From Opitutales bacterium (GTDB lineage Bacteria > Verrucomicrobiota > Verrucomicrobiia > Opitutales > Opitutaceae), in the NCBI GenBank assembly GCA_018700525.1, contig JABITN010000105.1, positions 1 through 64,000 on the forward strand: a DNA stretch of 64,000 nucleotides, read 5' to 3'. The notes under the pieces were generated by a model. That model had not been told where the DNA came from, did no database searches, and saw nothing but the letters and a program-made list of their open reading frames with translations. Shown here one piece after another: positions 35,186-44,535 of the stretch. Each line of letters opens with the position of its first letter. Within the stretch, counting starts at the first letter, position 1. Position numbers and translations under genes: made by a program.

Positions 35186-36562
35186 CTATTCCCTCGAAAC
35201 CGAAGGATCCCAGGTTCCCAGAGGATCGAAGATCGCGGGTTTCAGTTGCGAGCTCCATTCCTTCAGTTTGTTATCCAAAAGATCGGTCCGTTCAGCATTA
35301 GCGTTGGAAATATCCGCCGATTCATCGATGTCATCGGAAATACGATACAAACTCGTTTTGCTTTCCGGATCGATCGTGACCAGTTTATCCGATCCACTCC
35401 TTACCGCAGTATGCTCCTTATCAAACATACGCCAAAAGAGATAATCATGGGGAGCACTCGAATTCTCTCCCGTAAGAAACGGCATCAAATTGACCCCATC
35501 CAAAGACCGATCGGCAGCAATCTCCACTCCCGTCAAACCAACCATCGTACCGAGCATATCCATCGAGCTAACAGGATGATCATAATCGATGCCCGAAGGA
35601 ATCTTACCGGTCCACCGAAATGCGAACGGCACCCGTAAACCACCATCGTAAACCATCCCTTTTTTACCGCGAAGCGGAGCATTAATCGACCCATTATTCG
35701 TAGCGCCACCATTATCAGACAAGAAGAACACCAGTGTATTTTCAGCGAGATCATGCTCGTCCAATTTGTCGATTACTCGACCCACTCCATCATCGACCGC
35801 GCTGACCATTGCGGCATAGGTACGACGAAGCTTGTCTTCGATATGCGTGAATCGATCCAGGTATTTTTGACTCGCCTGTATCGGCGTGTGCGGAGCGTTG
35901 TAGGTCAGGTAGAGAAAAAACGGTTTCTCGGCATTTCGCTCGATAAAGTCGACCCCTTCGTTTGAGAATTCATCCGTCAAGTATTCGTCGGTTTCAACAC
36001 GCGTCTCATTGCGCAACAGCTTCGTATTATACCAACCGCCCTTCCGGTCGACCGATTCGATATCCGAATAGATCAGGTCCTCCGGGAAGTAGCGATGTCC
36101 TCCCGCAACGAATCCATAGAACTCGTCAAAACCACGAGCATTCGGACGAAACTTCGGATGCGTACCCAAATGCCACTTACCGATGATTCCATTGTGATAG
36201 CCTACCTTATGCAGGATTTCCGCAATATTCTCTTCCTCGAGAGGCAACCCGGCCATTTCGTCAAACGGATTAAGCGTCGGGTTTCTCCGATAGCCAAAAC
36301 GGCCCTGATAACGGCCCGTAATCAACCCGGCCCGACTTGGAGAACAAACTGGATAGGTCACATACCCATTAGTGAAACGAACTCCTTCTCGAGCAATTCG
36401 ATCGATATGCGGGGTCGGGATATCCTTGCACCCATTGAACCCCACATCCCCGTAACCTTGGTCATCCGTCATGATAATGACCAAATTCGGCCGTTGATCC
36501 ACGGCAAAAAGGGCCGCGATCGAAAAGCAAAGTAGCAAGCAGCCAGTCAGAAATTTGATCAT
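35186..36562 (-). CDS. Sulfatase, N-acetylgalactosamine-6-sulfatase-like
   Basis: 458 residues, signal peptide MIKFLTGCLLLCFSIAALFA. NLVIIMTDDQGYGDVGFNG, CSPSR (73-77) with AGLITGRYQGRFGYRRNPT, GIIGKWHLGTHPKFRPNARGFDEFYGF and VFFLSDNGGATNNGSINAPLRGKKG are the standard blocks of the arylsulfatase A/GALNS branch. The last residue blocks include VRSGSDKLVTID and a short C-terminal helix. It is exported and should hydrolyse a 4- or 6-O-sulfate ester on a hexosamine or galactose-type sugar. Confidence 0.94.
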   Translation of the reverse strand: MIKFLTGCLLLCFSIAALFAVDQRPNLVIIMTDDQGYGDVGFNGCKDIPTPHIDRIAREGVRFTNGYVTYPVCSPSRAGLITGRYQGRFGYRRNPTLNPFDEMAGLPLEEENIAEILHKVGYHNGIIGKWHLGTHPKFRPNARGFDEFYGFVAGGHRYFPEDLIYSDIESVDRKGGWYNTKLLRNETRVETDEYLTDEFSNEGVDFIERNAEKPFFLYLTYNAPHTPIQASQKYLDRFTHIEDKLRRTYAAMVSAVDDGVGRVIDKLDEHDLAENTLVFFLSDNGGATNNGSINAPLRGKKGMVYDGGLRVPFAFRWTGKIPSGIDYDHPVSSMDMLGTMVGLTGVEIAADRSLDGVNLMPFLTGENSSAPHDYLFWRMFDKEHTAVRSGSDKLVTIDPESKTSLYRISDDIDESADISNANAERTDLLDNKLKEWSSQLKPAIFDPLGTWDPSVSRE

Positions 36563-36662
36563 AGAAATTAGGAGTTTCGTTTCAGGATCTTACATAAAGC
36601 CGATGCCACCCCAACAAATCAACTCTAAGGCAGATTCTTAACGCTTCAACTTGGAGAAAGTT

Positions 36663-36788
36663 GGCCACAAAGAGGCGCAAAGACCTCAATCCAATATTCT
36701 CTCATCAATAGAAACCCAACAAGATCTACTTTGGAACCGAACCAAACCCCACGACTCCTTCCCCTCGTAATCTTTGCGTCTCTTCGTG
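36663..36788. repeat. Long-spaced inverted repeat in the 36563-36884 gap
   Basis: GGCCACAAAGAGGCGCAAAG (from 36663) is complementary to TCTTTGCGTCTCTTCGTG (36771-36788), with three mismatches over 18 bp and an 87-bp spacer. A typical dispersed palindromic element of the phylum. The rest of this 322-bp intergenic stretch shows no gene. Confidence 0.6.
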
Positions 36789-36884
36789 CTTTTTTGTGGC
36801 AGAAAAATCACACAACAAATTCAAAAACACCCGCATGCCCCAAAACCATCTGCGACAATCTGAGCAATCTGCAGGCAAAAACCT

Positions 36885-38444
36885 CTAATCCATCCACTCA
36901 AGCTCTGCCCATCGCTCCGAGCCGTCGTTCTTCTGTGGCGCTCCTGGCGTGCTGCGACCATCGACAATGTACTTCTCGAGTAACGCCTTTAGTTCCTTAA
37001 CGCGCTTGGGATTTCTGGATACGAGATTCGATTTTTCGGATGGATCCTTCTTTAGGTTGTACAACTGAAACTTTGGCAGGCCTTTCATATCTTCTTCCGT
37101 TGCAGGATAGGCCCAGCCACCAGAGCCAGCCCACAGAATGAGTTTCCAGTCTCCTTTTCGAATAGCAAAACGCCCATCGCTAGAATGCATAACCGTCGCT
37201 TCCCTAATGGGAGACTCTAGCCTCTCCTGCGTAAGCGCTGGCACAATACTGTAGCTGTCTTCCGCAGCGGTACCTGGCAAACGAGCTCCTAACAAATCCG
37301 CAGCGGTCGCCATAAAATCGACCGTGCAAATCGTCTCGTCCGAACTCGATCCCTCTTCGATTTTACCCGGCCAGCTGGCGATAAACGGCACGCGGTGACC
37401 ACCCTCGTAGATATCGAACTTCTTTCCACGATAAATGTAACTGCCATTGTGACCTGCTAACGGAAGCTCGTCGTCATCGAAATCAGCGCGAGGCGATTGA
37501 CCGTTATCGCTGGTAAAGAAAATCAATGTATTTTCCAGACGACTGTCTCCTGTAATCGCATCGACGATTTGTCCTACCGCTTCATCGACCATGAGCACAA
37601 AATCACCGTAAGCGCTGGTATTGCTCTTCCCGATAAATTCCGTCGTAGGAATGATCGGCGCATGAGGAGCCGTCAAGGCGCAATAAAGGAAGAACGGCTT
37701 GTTACTTCCCGCTTGATCCTTGATATACTCAGCCGATCGATTCGCAAGATTAGGTAACGTATTCGCATGTTTAAAATCCTTACCCAAGGGGCCTTTTCTC
37801 CAAAAGGCTTTCTCATCGTAATTAACCGATGTCTCTTCGGGGATCGATGTTGGCTGACTGTTTTCGACATACACGAATGGAGGAGAAGACAGCGATGCCA
37901 TCGTGCCATAGGAATACATGAATCCATGCTCTTCGGGGCCATTGGAAATAGGCTTGCTGAAATCGATCACGCGCCGCGTCTTATCATCGAACCGCACCTC
38001 CTTCTTGCCTTGGAATTGCCAACTCAATCCGAGGTGCCATTTCCCGATTAAAGAAGTATTGTATCCATGATCTCGAAACAATTCGGCAATCGTGAAACGA
38101 TCATTATCAATAAGCGGATTAGAGTAGCCGTCATAACCGCTCTTTTTCAAAGTCGTTCGCCAACTGTACCGTCCGGTCAATATTCCATACCGGGTCGGCG
38201 TACACAATGCCGCACTCGTGTGGGCATCCGTAAACGACCTCCCTCTGGCTGCCAATTTATCGATATTGGGCGTCTCCCAAGCGGAGTTCTCGTTGAACGA
38301 CGATACATCGCCAATACCCAAATCATCCGCGAGAATGATCACGACATTGGGTTTTCCTGAATCTGCAGAATCGGCGCTCGTGGCGGCAAGACCTGTACGC
38401 GAGGTAATCGCTAGCGCTACAAACAAAATTAGAATAGCTTTCAT
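36885..38444 (-). CDS. Sulfatase (arylsulfatase type)
   Basis: ATG 38444 (MKAILILFVALAITSRTGLA, signal peptide) gives 519 residues. NVVIILADDLGIGDVSSFN and CTPTR (81-85) with YGILTGRYSWRTTLKKSGYDGYSNPLI place it in a branch common in PVC polysaccharide loci. SLIGKWHLGLSWQF and IFFTSDNGQSPRADFDDDELPLAGHNG are the remaining active-site blocks. It is divergent from the epimerase-symporter module at 38.7 kb and shares the intergenic region with one copy of the putative operator, so it may be co-regulated with uptake. Confidence 0.93.
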   Translation of the reverse strand: MKAILILFVALAITSRTGLAATSADSADSGKPNVVIILADDLGIGDVSSFNENSAWETPNIDKLAARGRSFTDAHTSAALCTPTRYGILTGRYSWRTTLKKSGYDGYSNPLIDNDRFTIAELFRDHGYNTSLIGKWHLGLSWQFQGKKEVRFDDKTRRVIDFSKPISNGPEEHGFMYSYGTMASLSSPPFVYVENSQPTSIPEETSVNYDEKAFWRKGPLGKDFKHANTLPNLANRSAEYIKDQAGSNKPFFLYCALTAPHAPIIPTTEFIGKSNTSAYGDFVLMVDEAVGQIVDAITGDSRLENTLIFFTSDNGQSPRADFDDDELPLAGHNGSYIYRGKKFDIYEGGHRVPFIASWPGKIEEGSSSDETICTVDFMATAADLLGARLPGTAAEDSYSIVPALTQERLESPIREATVMHSSDGRFAIRKGDWKLILWAGSGGWAYPATEEDMKGLPKFQLYNLKKDPSEKSNLVSRNPKRVKELKALLEKYIVDGRSTPGAPQKNDGSERWAELEWMD

Positions 38445-38581
38445 AAAATAGTGTTTTGATGCCAGAGAGGCTCGAAGGACAGGTAGGATCCGCGAATGCC
38501 ATTCCAATACCTATTTCGATGAAACTAAATACAACATGAACATAGGATCTGCCAAGTCATCGCTTTCTTTTTAGTTTATCG

Positions 38582-38594
38582 GTCAATAGTTGAC
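38582..38594. promoter_or_regulatory. Putative operator, GTCAATAGTTGAC, between sulfatase and epimerase
   Basis: Perfect GTCAA-N3-TTGAC palindrome in the divergent region, 129 bp from the epimerase start and 137 bp from the sulfatase start. A related half-site (AGTCAACTGT) follows at 38621-38630. Confidence 0.75.
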
Positions 38595-38723
38595 CCCCAA
38601 TTCGACAAGCCTTGATCCACAGTCAACTGTAAACCGTAGCGTCTCTTGATCAAGGGACCGAAGATAGCACTCTTAAAGTAAGATCAGCCCCTCTAAGCCC
38701 GAGCCCTATACCGCAATCGAATC

Positions 38724-39707
38724 ATGAAAAAAGTCCTTTTAACCGGAGCCTCCGGACGCATTGGTAGCCGACTTGGCGAGCAGTTGCTGAATGACGGCTT
38801 CCACGTAGTTGGATTGGACTTGGCTCCGGCACGCACAAGGCACCCGAACTACGCGCATGTCCAATCGCAAATTAGGCGAAAAGACGAACTCGTCAAATCG
38901 TTCGAAGGTGCAGATTTTGTTCTGCATCTGGGTTCGATGATGTCCTGGAATCCAAAGGACAATGCGGCCATGTTCGAAGCCAATGTCAATGCGACTCAAT
39001 TGATTCTCGAAGCGGCAAGCGCGGTCGGCGTGAAACGCTTCGTATTCGCTTCCTCCGGCGAGGTATACCCTGAAGTCAAAGCGAAGACGCTTCCGGTAAC
39101 GGAGGATCACTCGCTCAATCCAACTTCGTTCTATGGATTAACAAAAAAGATAGGCGAAGAACTCGTACAATTCTATCAGACGCAAGGCCTGGAAACCGTC
39201 ATCCTGCGCTTCCCGCATACCCAAGCCGCATCGGAAATTCTAGATCCTGAGAGCTTCTTTTCCGGACCTCGTTTTTTCCTAGATTCCAAGATCCGTCAAA
39301 TGGAACAATTCGGCAATACCCAGGTAGCGGAATACTTGAAATCGCTCCGAGGCGACGGCTCCCCCAAGATGATTCTCCAATGCGGAGAAGACCAAAAACC
39401 CTATATGATGCACATCGCCGACATTCGAGATATTCTCTCGGGAGTCGCTCTAGCAATGCAACACCCCAATGCCGCCAATGAGATTTTCAACCTAGAGCCC
39501 GATGACGTTGTACGATTCGAAGAGGCATTACCTAAGATGGCAGAAATTGCGGGTCTACCATTGGTTAAAGCCTACATGCCAGGCCCGGCTGTCCATTACA
39601 GGACCAGCAATGCAAAAATAAAATCCGCGCTGGGTTACCAACCTAGCCACACATTCTCGGCCATGATAGAGGAGAACCGGAAGAACTCCGAACAGACTGC
39701 ACTCTGA
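38724..39707 (+). CDS. NAD-dependent epimerase/dehydratase (extended SDR)
   Basis: 327 residues. GASGRIG (8-14) binds NAD, LHLGSMMSWNPKDN is the strand-4 region, and YGLTK (Tyr137, Lys141) is the catalytic pair. FNLEPDDVVRFEEALPKMAEIAGLP is typical of sugar epimerases. It resembles uronate dehydrogenase/4-epimerase relatives without a sure assignment. The symporter starts 9 bp downstream, so the pair forms an uptake-conversion operon, a paralogue of the minus-strand pair at 14.9-17.7 kb. A palindromic operator lies 129 bp upstream. Confidence 0.89.
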   Translation: MKKVLLTGASGRIGSRLGEQLLNDGFHVVGLDLAPARTRHPNYAHVQSQIRRKDELVKSFEGADFVLHLGSMMSWNPKDNAAMFEANVNATQLILEAASAVGVKRFVFASSGEVYPEVKAKTLPVTEDHSLNPTSFYGLTKKIGEELVQFYQTQGLETVILRFPHTQAASEILDPESFFSGPRFFLDSKIRQMEQFGNTQVAEYLKSLRGDGSPKMILQCGEDQKPYMMHIADIRDILSGVALAMQHPNAANEIFNLEPDDVVRFEEALPKMAEIAGLPLVKAYMPGPAVHYRTSNAKIKSALGYQPSHTFSAMIEENRKNSEQTAL

Positions 39708-39716
39708 CATACCTCC

Positions 39717-41450
39717 ATGTTATCTACCTTAGACATTGTCGTCATTGTCGCCTACTTGCTCGCCCTGCTGTGGATGGGCTACAAAGTCTCTAAGCGAGTC
39801 AATTCGGCCGACGACCTGTTCACTGCCAGCAACGAAGTGCCCTGGTGGATGTCTGGCATTTCCGCTTATATGACCATGTTCTCTTCGGGTACATTTGTCA
39901 TTTGGGGTGGCATCGCGTTTAAGTACGGATTCGTAGCTGTATCCATTTGTATGACTCACGGTCTAGCAGCGCTTATAACCGGATATTTCATCTCAGCCAG
40001 ATGGCGGGCCTTAGGCGTATCATCCGCGGGCGAGTTCGTTCGTATCCGATTTGGAAACACAGCTACTGACGCGTTTACTTGGCTCAATCTACTTTCCCGC
40101 ATCATAGGCGTCTCGGTATCTATTTATGCAATGGCGGTATTGCTCACCGCGCTCATCGAGATCCCCATTGGCAGCTTATTCTCCGACGGCAACGGAAAGC
40201 TATCCGTACAATGGGGAGTCATTATCGTTGGTATCGTCGTAGTAGGATACACTGTTTTGGGTGGACTATGGGCGGTGCTGCTAACGGACATTCTTCAATT
40301 CATCGTCCTCATAGCGGTCACTTCGATCACGGTCCCGCTTCTCTTTTCCCACATGGGAGGAATCAGTGCAGCGCTAGGCTCTCTTCCGACCGAACATTTC
40401 AATTGGACGACAGTCGACTATCCATTTCTCTTTTTGGCAGGGTGGACAACTCTGATTTCGCTTAAGATCGGAGGCGAGTGGGCATTCGTGCAGCGTTCAA
40501 TATGCGTTCGAACGCCAAACGATGCCAAGAAAGCCAATCTCCTTTTCGGAACCGTGTACCTAATAACTCCGATTTTCTGGATGCTTCCTCCCCTATTGTA
40601 TGCGGGAATAAACTCCGACGCGGCCCAAGGTCAGGCGTATATTCTAGCCGTTAGCTCAGTATTGCCCGTCGGACTATCGGGAGTGATGCTTGCCGCTATG
40701 TTTTCCGCGACCGCATCAATGGCCGACTCGGAAATCAATGTATTTTCAGGGGCGATTACCGAAACCTACAAACGCATCAAACAAAACGCTTCGCAAAAAG
40801 ATCTCGTTAGAGTGGGACGTATTTTCACGTCACTACTCGGCATCGCCATTATCGGCCTCTGCCTGCTGATCCCTAAACTTGGAGGAGTGGAACGGCTCGT
40901 ATTGTCAGGTGTGAGCTTACTCGTAGGACCCATGATTATGCCTGTCGTTTGGAGTCTCTTGTCGAGACGTATTTCCCTATCCGCTTTTTGGATCGTAATC
41001 GCGATCAGCTTCTCCGCGTCATTCATTCTCAAATACGTTTTACCGGGCTCAATCGACTCGCAGGGGTTCGTTGCTCAAATAGCTCAATGGGTAGACGCCA
41101 ATAAAAACCTATCCGAGCAAGTGAGCGGACTGCTCATTCCATTCATCACGCTATCAATCCTCGAAATCCGAGGGAGAACTAAAGACACTACGGACAAAGG
41201 TTGGCTTGCGGTTGAGGCCTTCAGAAAAGAACACGGCATGTCGATGGACACGCGGTTCACCGGATCACTGCCAACCGACTATAGCAACTACACTCTAATT
41301 GGCGGATTTATAATCGCCATCGCCTGTTTTATGACACTCATAACCCTATTCGCATCAACCGACAAATTGATCGTATTCGTATTTGCCGCAGGACTGCTCC
41401 TAATCGGAGTTCCAATCTTCCGAAAGGGGAAAAGAAGCTCGAACCTTTGA
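39717..41450 (+). CDS. Sodium:solute symporter (SSS family)
   Basis: 577 residues with about 13 hydrophobic segments. VPWWMSGISAYMTMFSSGTFVIWGG and FVQRSICVRTPNDAKKANLLFG align block by block with the symporter at 15934-17658. Na+-coupled import of a sugar, oligosaccharide or sugar acid is likely. It is the second gene of the epimerase-symporter operon. The C-terminal 60 residues form two helices and a short basic tail. No regulator is visible nearby. Confidence 0.92.
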   Translation: MLSTLDIVVIVAYLLALLWMGYKVSKRVNSADDLFTASNEVPWWMSGISAYMTMFSSGTFVIWGGIAFKYGFVAVSICMTHGLAALITGYFISARWRALGVSSAGEFVRIRFGNTATDAFTWLNLLSRIIGVSVSIYAMAVLLTALIEIPIGSLFSDGNGKLSVQWGVIIVGIVVVGYTVLGGLWAVLLTDILQFIVLIAVTSITVPLLFSHMGGISAALGSLPTEHFNWTTVDYPFLFLAGWTTLISLKIGGEWAFVQRSICVRTPNDAKKANLLFGTVYLITPIFWMLPPLLYAGINSDAAQGQAYILAVSSVLPVGLSGVMLAAMFSATASMADSEINVFSGAITETYKRIKQNASQKDLVRVGRIFTSLLGIAIIGLCLLIPKLGGVERLVLSGVSLLVGPMIMPVVWSLLSRRISLSAFWIVIAISFSASFILKYVLPGSIDSQGFVAQIAQWVDANKNLSEQVSGLLIPFITLSILEIRGRTKDTTDKGWLAVEAFRKEHGMSMDTRFTGSLPTDYSNYTLIGGFIIAIACFMTLITLFASTDKLIVFVFAAGLLLIGVPIFRKGKRSSNL

Positions 41451-41529
41451 CATTCAATAAAGCATCCCCGGGGTAAACCGTCTTCGTTCTTCGAACTACG
41501 CCGAGTCAAGAACCCCGAGGTATTTTAAA

Positions 41530-41618
41530 GGTCGCGACCGATCTCCGAGCGGTCATTTTGTCAAAGTTTCTGAACGATAGCATCGTTCATAATGGCCGCT
41601 CGGAGATCGGCCGCTACC
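41530..41618. repeat. Nested palindromic element (MITE/REP-like)
   Basis: Outer arms 41530-41557 and 41591-41618 are diverged inverted copies of a unit with core GCGGCCGATCTCCGAGCGGC (minus strand). Inside sits a second palindrome, GAACGATAGCATCGTTC (41572-41588). The right arm is identical over 27 bp to 1255-1281 in the DUF1592 gene. As RNA the element would form a long stem at the convergent 3' ends of the symporter and esterase genes. Confidence 0.8.
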
Positions 41619-41673
41619 AAAAGTCAAAAACGAAGCCCTGCGACAAGTTTCGAGGTCTTAAACGAAATACTAC

Positions 41674-42600
41674 CTATTCAGATAGATCGAGAACGGCATT
41701 CATCCAATTCCAGGTTAATTCACGGTAATCGCTCGGCAAATACGCCCAGAAGTCCGTGTGGGCCGCTTTGGCCAGCGGATGAGGAAACGAACCGAAGATC
41801 TCAAGCGTGCTGAAATTGTTAAACGTAAAGTTATCTACCGATTTCAGAACGGATTTGACGAACGCCTCCGTCCCATATTTGTCGCCGTTTTGACAGACCA
41901 GATAAGGACGCCCACCCAAGCGTTTCAGTCGCTCAATAGCTCCAGTGCGATAGATTTCCAAGGGTTTGCCCCACGAAGTACCTCCCCACTCCTTAATTCC
42001 GTCAAAGTGATCGTGAGTGATAAATGCCGTCCAGAGTTTAGCAACCTCATCGTCATGCAAACCGAGGTAATTCACCCCTATCGCTCCTCTCGAAAAACCA
42101 CACAGAAAAACGGCATTCGGATTCGCCCCATATTCTTCGATGATTCGCGGAACGTTGACTTTGGCGTAAGCGATCGTCGCCGCCTCATCCCCCCACCAGG
42201 TCACTTGGTTGTCACGGCCACCTTCGCTGATATACGGAAGCGACACCCAAATATACTGTCCGCCGGAAAGACCATAACCCAAACCGGCCCCCTCGACTTC
42301 GCCCGTCGAACCGGATTTCGGAAAATAGTTGCCCGTGTATTCAAAAATAATAGGCAGTCGCTCCCCTCCCTTTTTCCAATTTCCGGGTAGATACAACGTA
42401 TGAAAAACCTCAGTACCGACATACTCCTGAGCAGTCAACGTAACGAACTTGCCCGCAGCCGGCTTCCCTTTAGAGAGGACCGGAGCCGTCAACGTTTCCT
42501 GAGAAGCCGCATCCAAACGCACCCCTCCCTCAGCGATCGACAGCGAAGACCAAGCTGCGAGAACTGCCGGAAAGCAAAGAAGGTTCCAATTACATTTCAT
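41674..42600 (-). CDS. Secreted alpha/beta hydrolase (esterase-like)
   Basis: The ORF track extends to 42801, but ATG 42600 (MKCNWNLLCFPAVLAAWSSLSIA) begins a signal peptide and lies below the operator and the dispersed repeat, so I use it (308 residues). YVGTEVFHTLYLPGNW and LPIIFEYTGNYFP form the first strands; VFLCGFSRGAIGVNYLGLHD holds the nucleophile elbow GFSRG. FITHDHFDG and the C-terminal AAHTDFW could supply the acid and histidine. It resembles the PHB-depolymerase/feruloyl-esterase-type fold and could de-esterify a polysaccharide. The GTCAATAGTTGAC palindrome is 61 bp upstream. Confidence 0.8.
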   Translation of the reverse strand: MKCNWNLLCFPAVLAAWSSLSIAEGGVRLDAASQETLTAPVLSKGKPAAGKFVTLTAQEYVGTEVFHTLYLPGNWKKGGERLPIIFEYTGNYFPKSGSTGEVEGAGLGYGLSGGQYIWVSLPYISEGGRDNQVTWWGDEAATIAYAKVNVPRIIEEYGANPNAVFLCGFSRGAIGVNYLGLHDDEVAKLWTAFITHDHFDGIKEWGGTSWGKPLEIYRTGAIERLKRLGGRPYLVCQNGDKYGTEAFVKSVLKSVDNFTFNNFSTLEIFGSFPHPLAKAAHTDFWAYLPSDYRELTWNWMNAVLDLSE

Positions 42601-42661
42601 CGTTTCAGGGCACTCAGCCCCAACACAACATAAGAACCCAAGAGCTTCCAAGGCTTTCCCA

Positions 42662-42674
42662 GTCAATAGTTGAC
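42662..42674 (-). promoter_or_regulatory. Putative operator, GTCAATAGTTGAC, upstream of the esterase
   Basis: Perfect copy of the palindrome, 61 bp upstream of the hydrolase start and adjacent to the 142-bp dispersed repeat. TTGACT read toward the gene could be the -35 box. Confidence 0.75.
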
Positions 42675-42680
42675 TGTATA

Positions 42681-42822
42681 GTGAAGCAAATTCAGATGAG
42701 ACAAAAATACATCGTGCCCCTGACGTGTCAGCACCCCATCCTACAAAAGCCAAATGTAGGCCGTCTCGCCGAGCCGACAATCCATAATGAACCGAAATCA
42801 ACGCGTCATGAGGCCACTTTCC
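42681..42822. repeat. 142-bp dispersed repeat, copy A
   Basis: About 90 percent identical by eye to 52738-52880. Shared landmarks in order: AAATTCAGATGAGACAAAAA, CGTGCCCCTGACGTG, CCCCATCCTACAAAAGCCAA, CATAATGAACC and CAACGCGTCATGAGG. No ORF is conserved. It fills most of the 42601-42920 gap, between a sulfatase 3' end and the esterase promoter. Confidence 0.85.
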
Positions 42823-42920
42823 ACATCATCTTCAATTGGCGCAGGTGGAGCTCGGCCTCCGGACGGGCATTCACGATTATTGCACCCTTATTATTATCGA
42901 TTGGGCCTGTGGTGTTCGTT

Positions 42921-44423
42921 TCACTTCCCTTCTCGCATCCAGCGCAGGTAGAGCTCTGAACTCTCCCGGTATCGCTCGCGCGACTCTACGTTTCGCGTGG
43001 ACTTCATTTGATCCTCAGTCTCCAAGATGTACACCTCAAGCGTCTCAGGCCCCTGGTCGCCCGTCTCCTCGATCCACCGATCCAAGCGTGACCGATGCTG
43101 TTCGAGTGCCGCCAGGTGCTTAGGGTTTTCAGCGAGGTTTCGAATTTGCCATCGATCCTCCTTGTAGAGATAGAGCTCTTCAGGCGGCCTAGTCGGAGAA
43201 AAGAGTAGCTTTTCGGTCAAGGGGCCAATCTTACCTTCGCTTCGCAACTGCCGCAACCGCTTTAGAATGAGCTTATTATCCTTGTACTCGCTCGGCATAA
43301 GAAACGGACGCTCCGGATAGAAGTTTTTAATATAGAGATAATCATCCGTACGTACTGACCGGATACGATCCGCCGCTTCGCCACAACGATCGCGGGCTGC
43401 GAAAACGGCCTCTTTCGGCCGGTAGTTCGGAGCGAGAATATCCCGCCCTTCCATTCTCTCCGAAATATCAATACAGGCCGCAGCCAAGGACAAGGCTGCC
43501 ACATCTATGTGTTCTACCAGGTCGGTCCTCGTTTCGCTTTCGCCGATACCGGGACCGCTAATGACTAACGGAATACGAGAGCCCTCATCATAGATGAATT
43601 GCTTGCCGCGAGCATGACTGATACCGTGGTCGGTGAAAAAGATCACGAGCGTATTTTCCAAGAGCCCCTCCTTGGTCAAGCGCGCAATAACCCGACCGAC
43701 ATGCCGGTCCGTGATCTTGACGCTATCGAGGTAGGTTGACCAATCCCTCAGCATTACGGAATCCCGCGGATAATACGGTGGCAGTTCGACGCTTTGCGGC
43801 TCCGTCGCCGAGCCAAACTCTGCAAGCATGCGTTTCTCGATCGCTTCGTAGTGCGCCTCCGACGCGCCGCGAATCTTACCGCCATTAAGCTGGACTTGCA
43901 TAAAAAAGGGCTGGCCCTCAGCTCGACCCGCCCAGTCATGGCTGTCATACATATCCTTATCCCAATCGAAATTGTAGTCGGTCTTGCCCAAGCGATCACG
44001 TTCAGTGGGATTTCCTTTGAGATCGAACCCTGGCAACCCACTACCGATGCACGTCCAATAGCCCGCTTCCTGGAAATATTCCGGCACGGGACGCACGCCA
44101 TCCGGAAGTTGGATGCTGTGCTCGCCACGGCCACTGCGATGATGATGAACGCCGATGGATGTCTGGTACATCCCTGTAATCATCGCCGAGCGAAAAGTCG
44201 AACATACCGGCGATGTCGCATAAGCTCGCGAAAAGCGAACGCCTTCCGCCGCCAATCGGTCGACATGCGGCGTCTCTATCGTTTTCTCGCCATAACAGGA
44301 AAAATTCGCCGACATGTCGTCGACAACGATCCAAAGAATATTCGGTCGTCCCGAGGAGGTATCAGCCGAGCAAAGCACTGCTACCGAGGTCAGCATCGCA
44401 AAAACAAGAACGATTGGTTTCAT
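42921..44423 (-). CDS. Sulfatase, heparan N-sulfatase-like, with atypical CSTFR motif
   Basis: ATG 44423 (MKPIVLVFAMLTSVAVLCSA, signal peptide) gives 500 residues. NILWIVVDDMSANFSCYGE and SAMITGMYQTSIGVHHHRSG are characteristic of the branch that also includes the gene at 47774-49612. The modification site reads CSTFR (74-78): cysteine and arginine are kept, but the usual proline/alanine at position 3 is threonine. VIFFTDHGISHARGKQFIYDEGSRIPLVISG is the metal/substrate block. Probably still active, as the remaining residues are intact. A GTCAATAGTTGAC palindrome lies 112 bp upstream. Confidence 0.91.
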   Translation of the reverse strand: MKPIVLVFAMLTSVAVLCSADTSSGRPNILWIVVDDMSANFSCYGEKTIETPHVDRLAAEGVRFSRAYATSPVCSTFRSAMITGMYQTSIGVHHHRSGRGEHSIQLPDGVRPVPEYFQEAGYWTCIGSGLPGFDLKGNPTERDRLGKTDYNFDWDKDMYDSHDWAGRAEGQPFFMQVQLNGGKIRGASEAHYEAIEKRMLAEFGSATEPQSVELPPYYPRDSVMLRDWSTYLDSVKITDRHVGRVIARLTKEGLLENTLVIFFTDHGISHARGKQFIYDEGSRIPLVISGPGIGESETRTDLVEHIDVAALSLAAACIDISERMEGRDILAPNYRPKEAVFAARDRCGEAADRIRSVRTDDYLYIKNFYPERPFLMPSEYKDNKLILKRLRQLRSEGKIGPLTEKLLFSPTRPPEELYLYKEDRWQIRNLAENPKHLAALEQHRSRLDRWIEETGDQGPETLEVYILETEDQMKSTRNVESRERYRESSELYLRWMREGK

Positions 44424-44535
44424 AATAAAGCGTTTTTCGCCCATACGATTTTGATCTCGTTATTTCGATTCGCAGGCTGAGGCATTCGAGGCAGGGACCC
44501 TACCTCGTCGCCTCTAATATAGAAGTTTCGATTCG

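Noticed and set aside
42601-42801. 67-residue N-terminal extension of the esterase
   Set aside because: It would translate the operator and the dispersed repeat; the signal peptide begins at ATG 42600.
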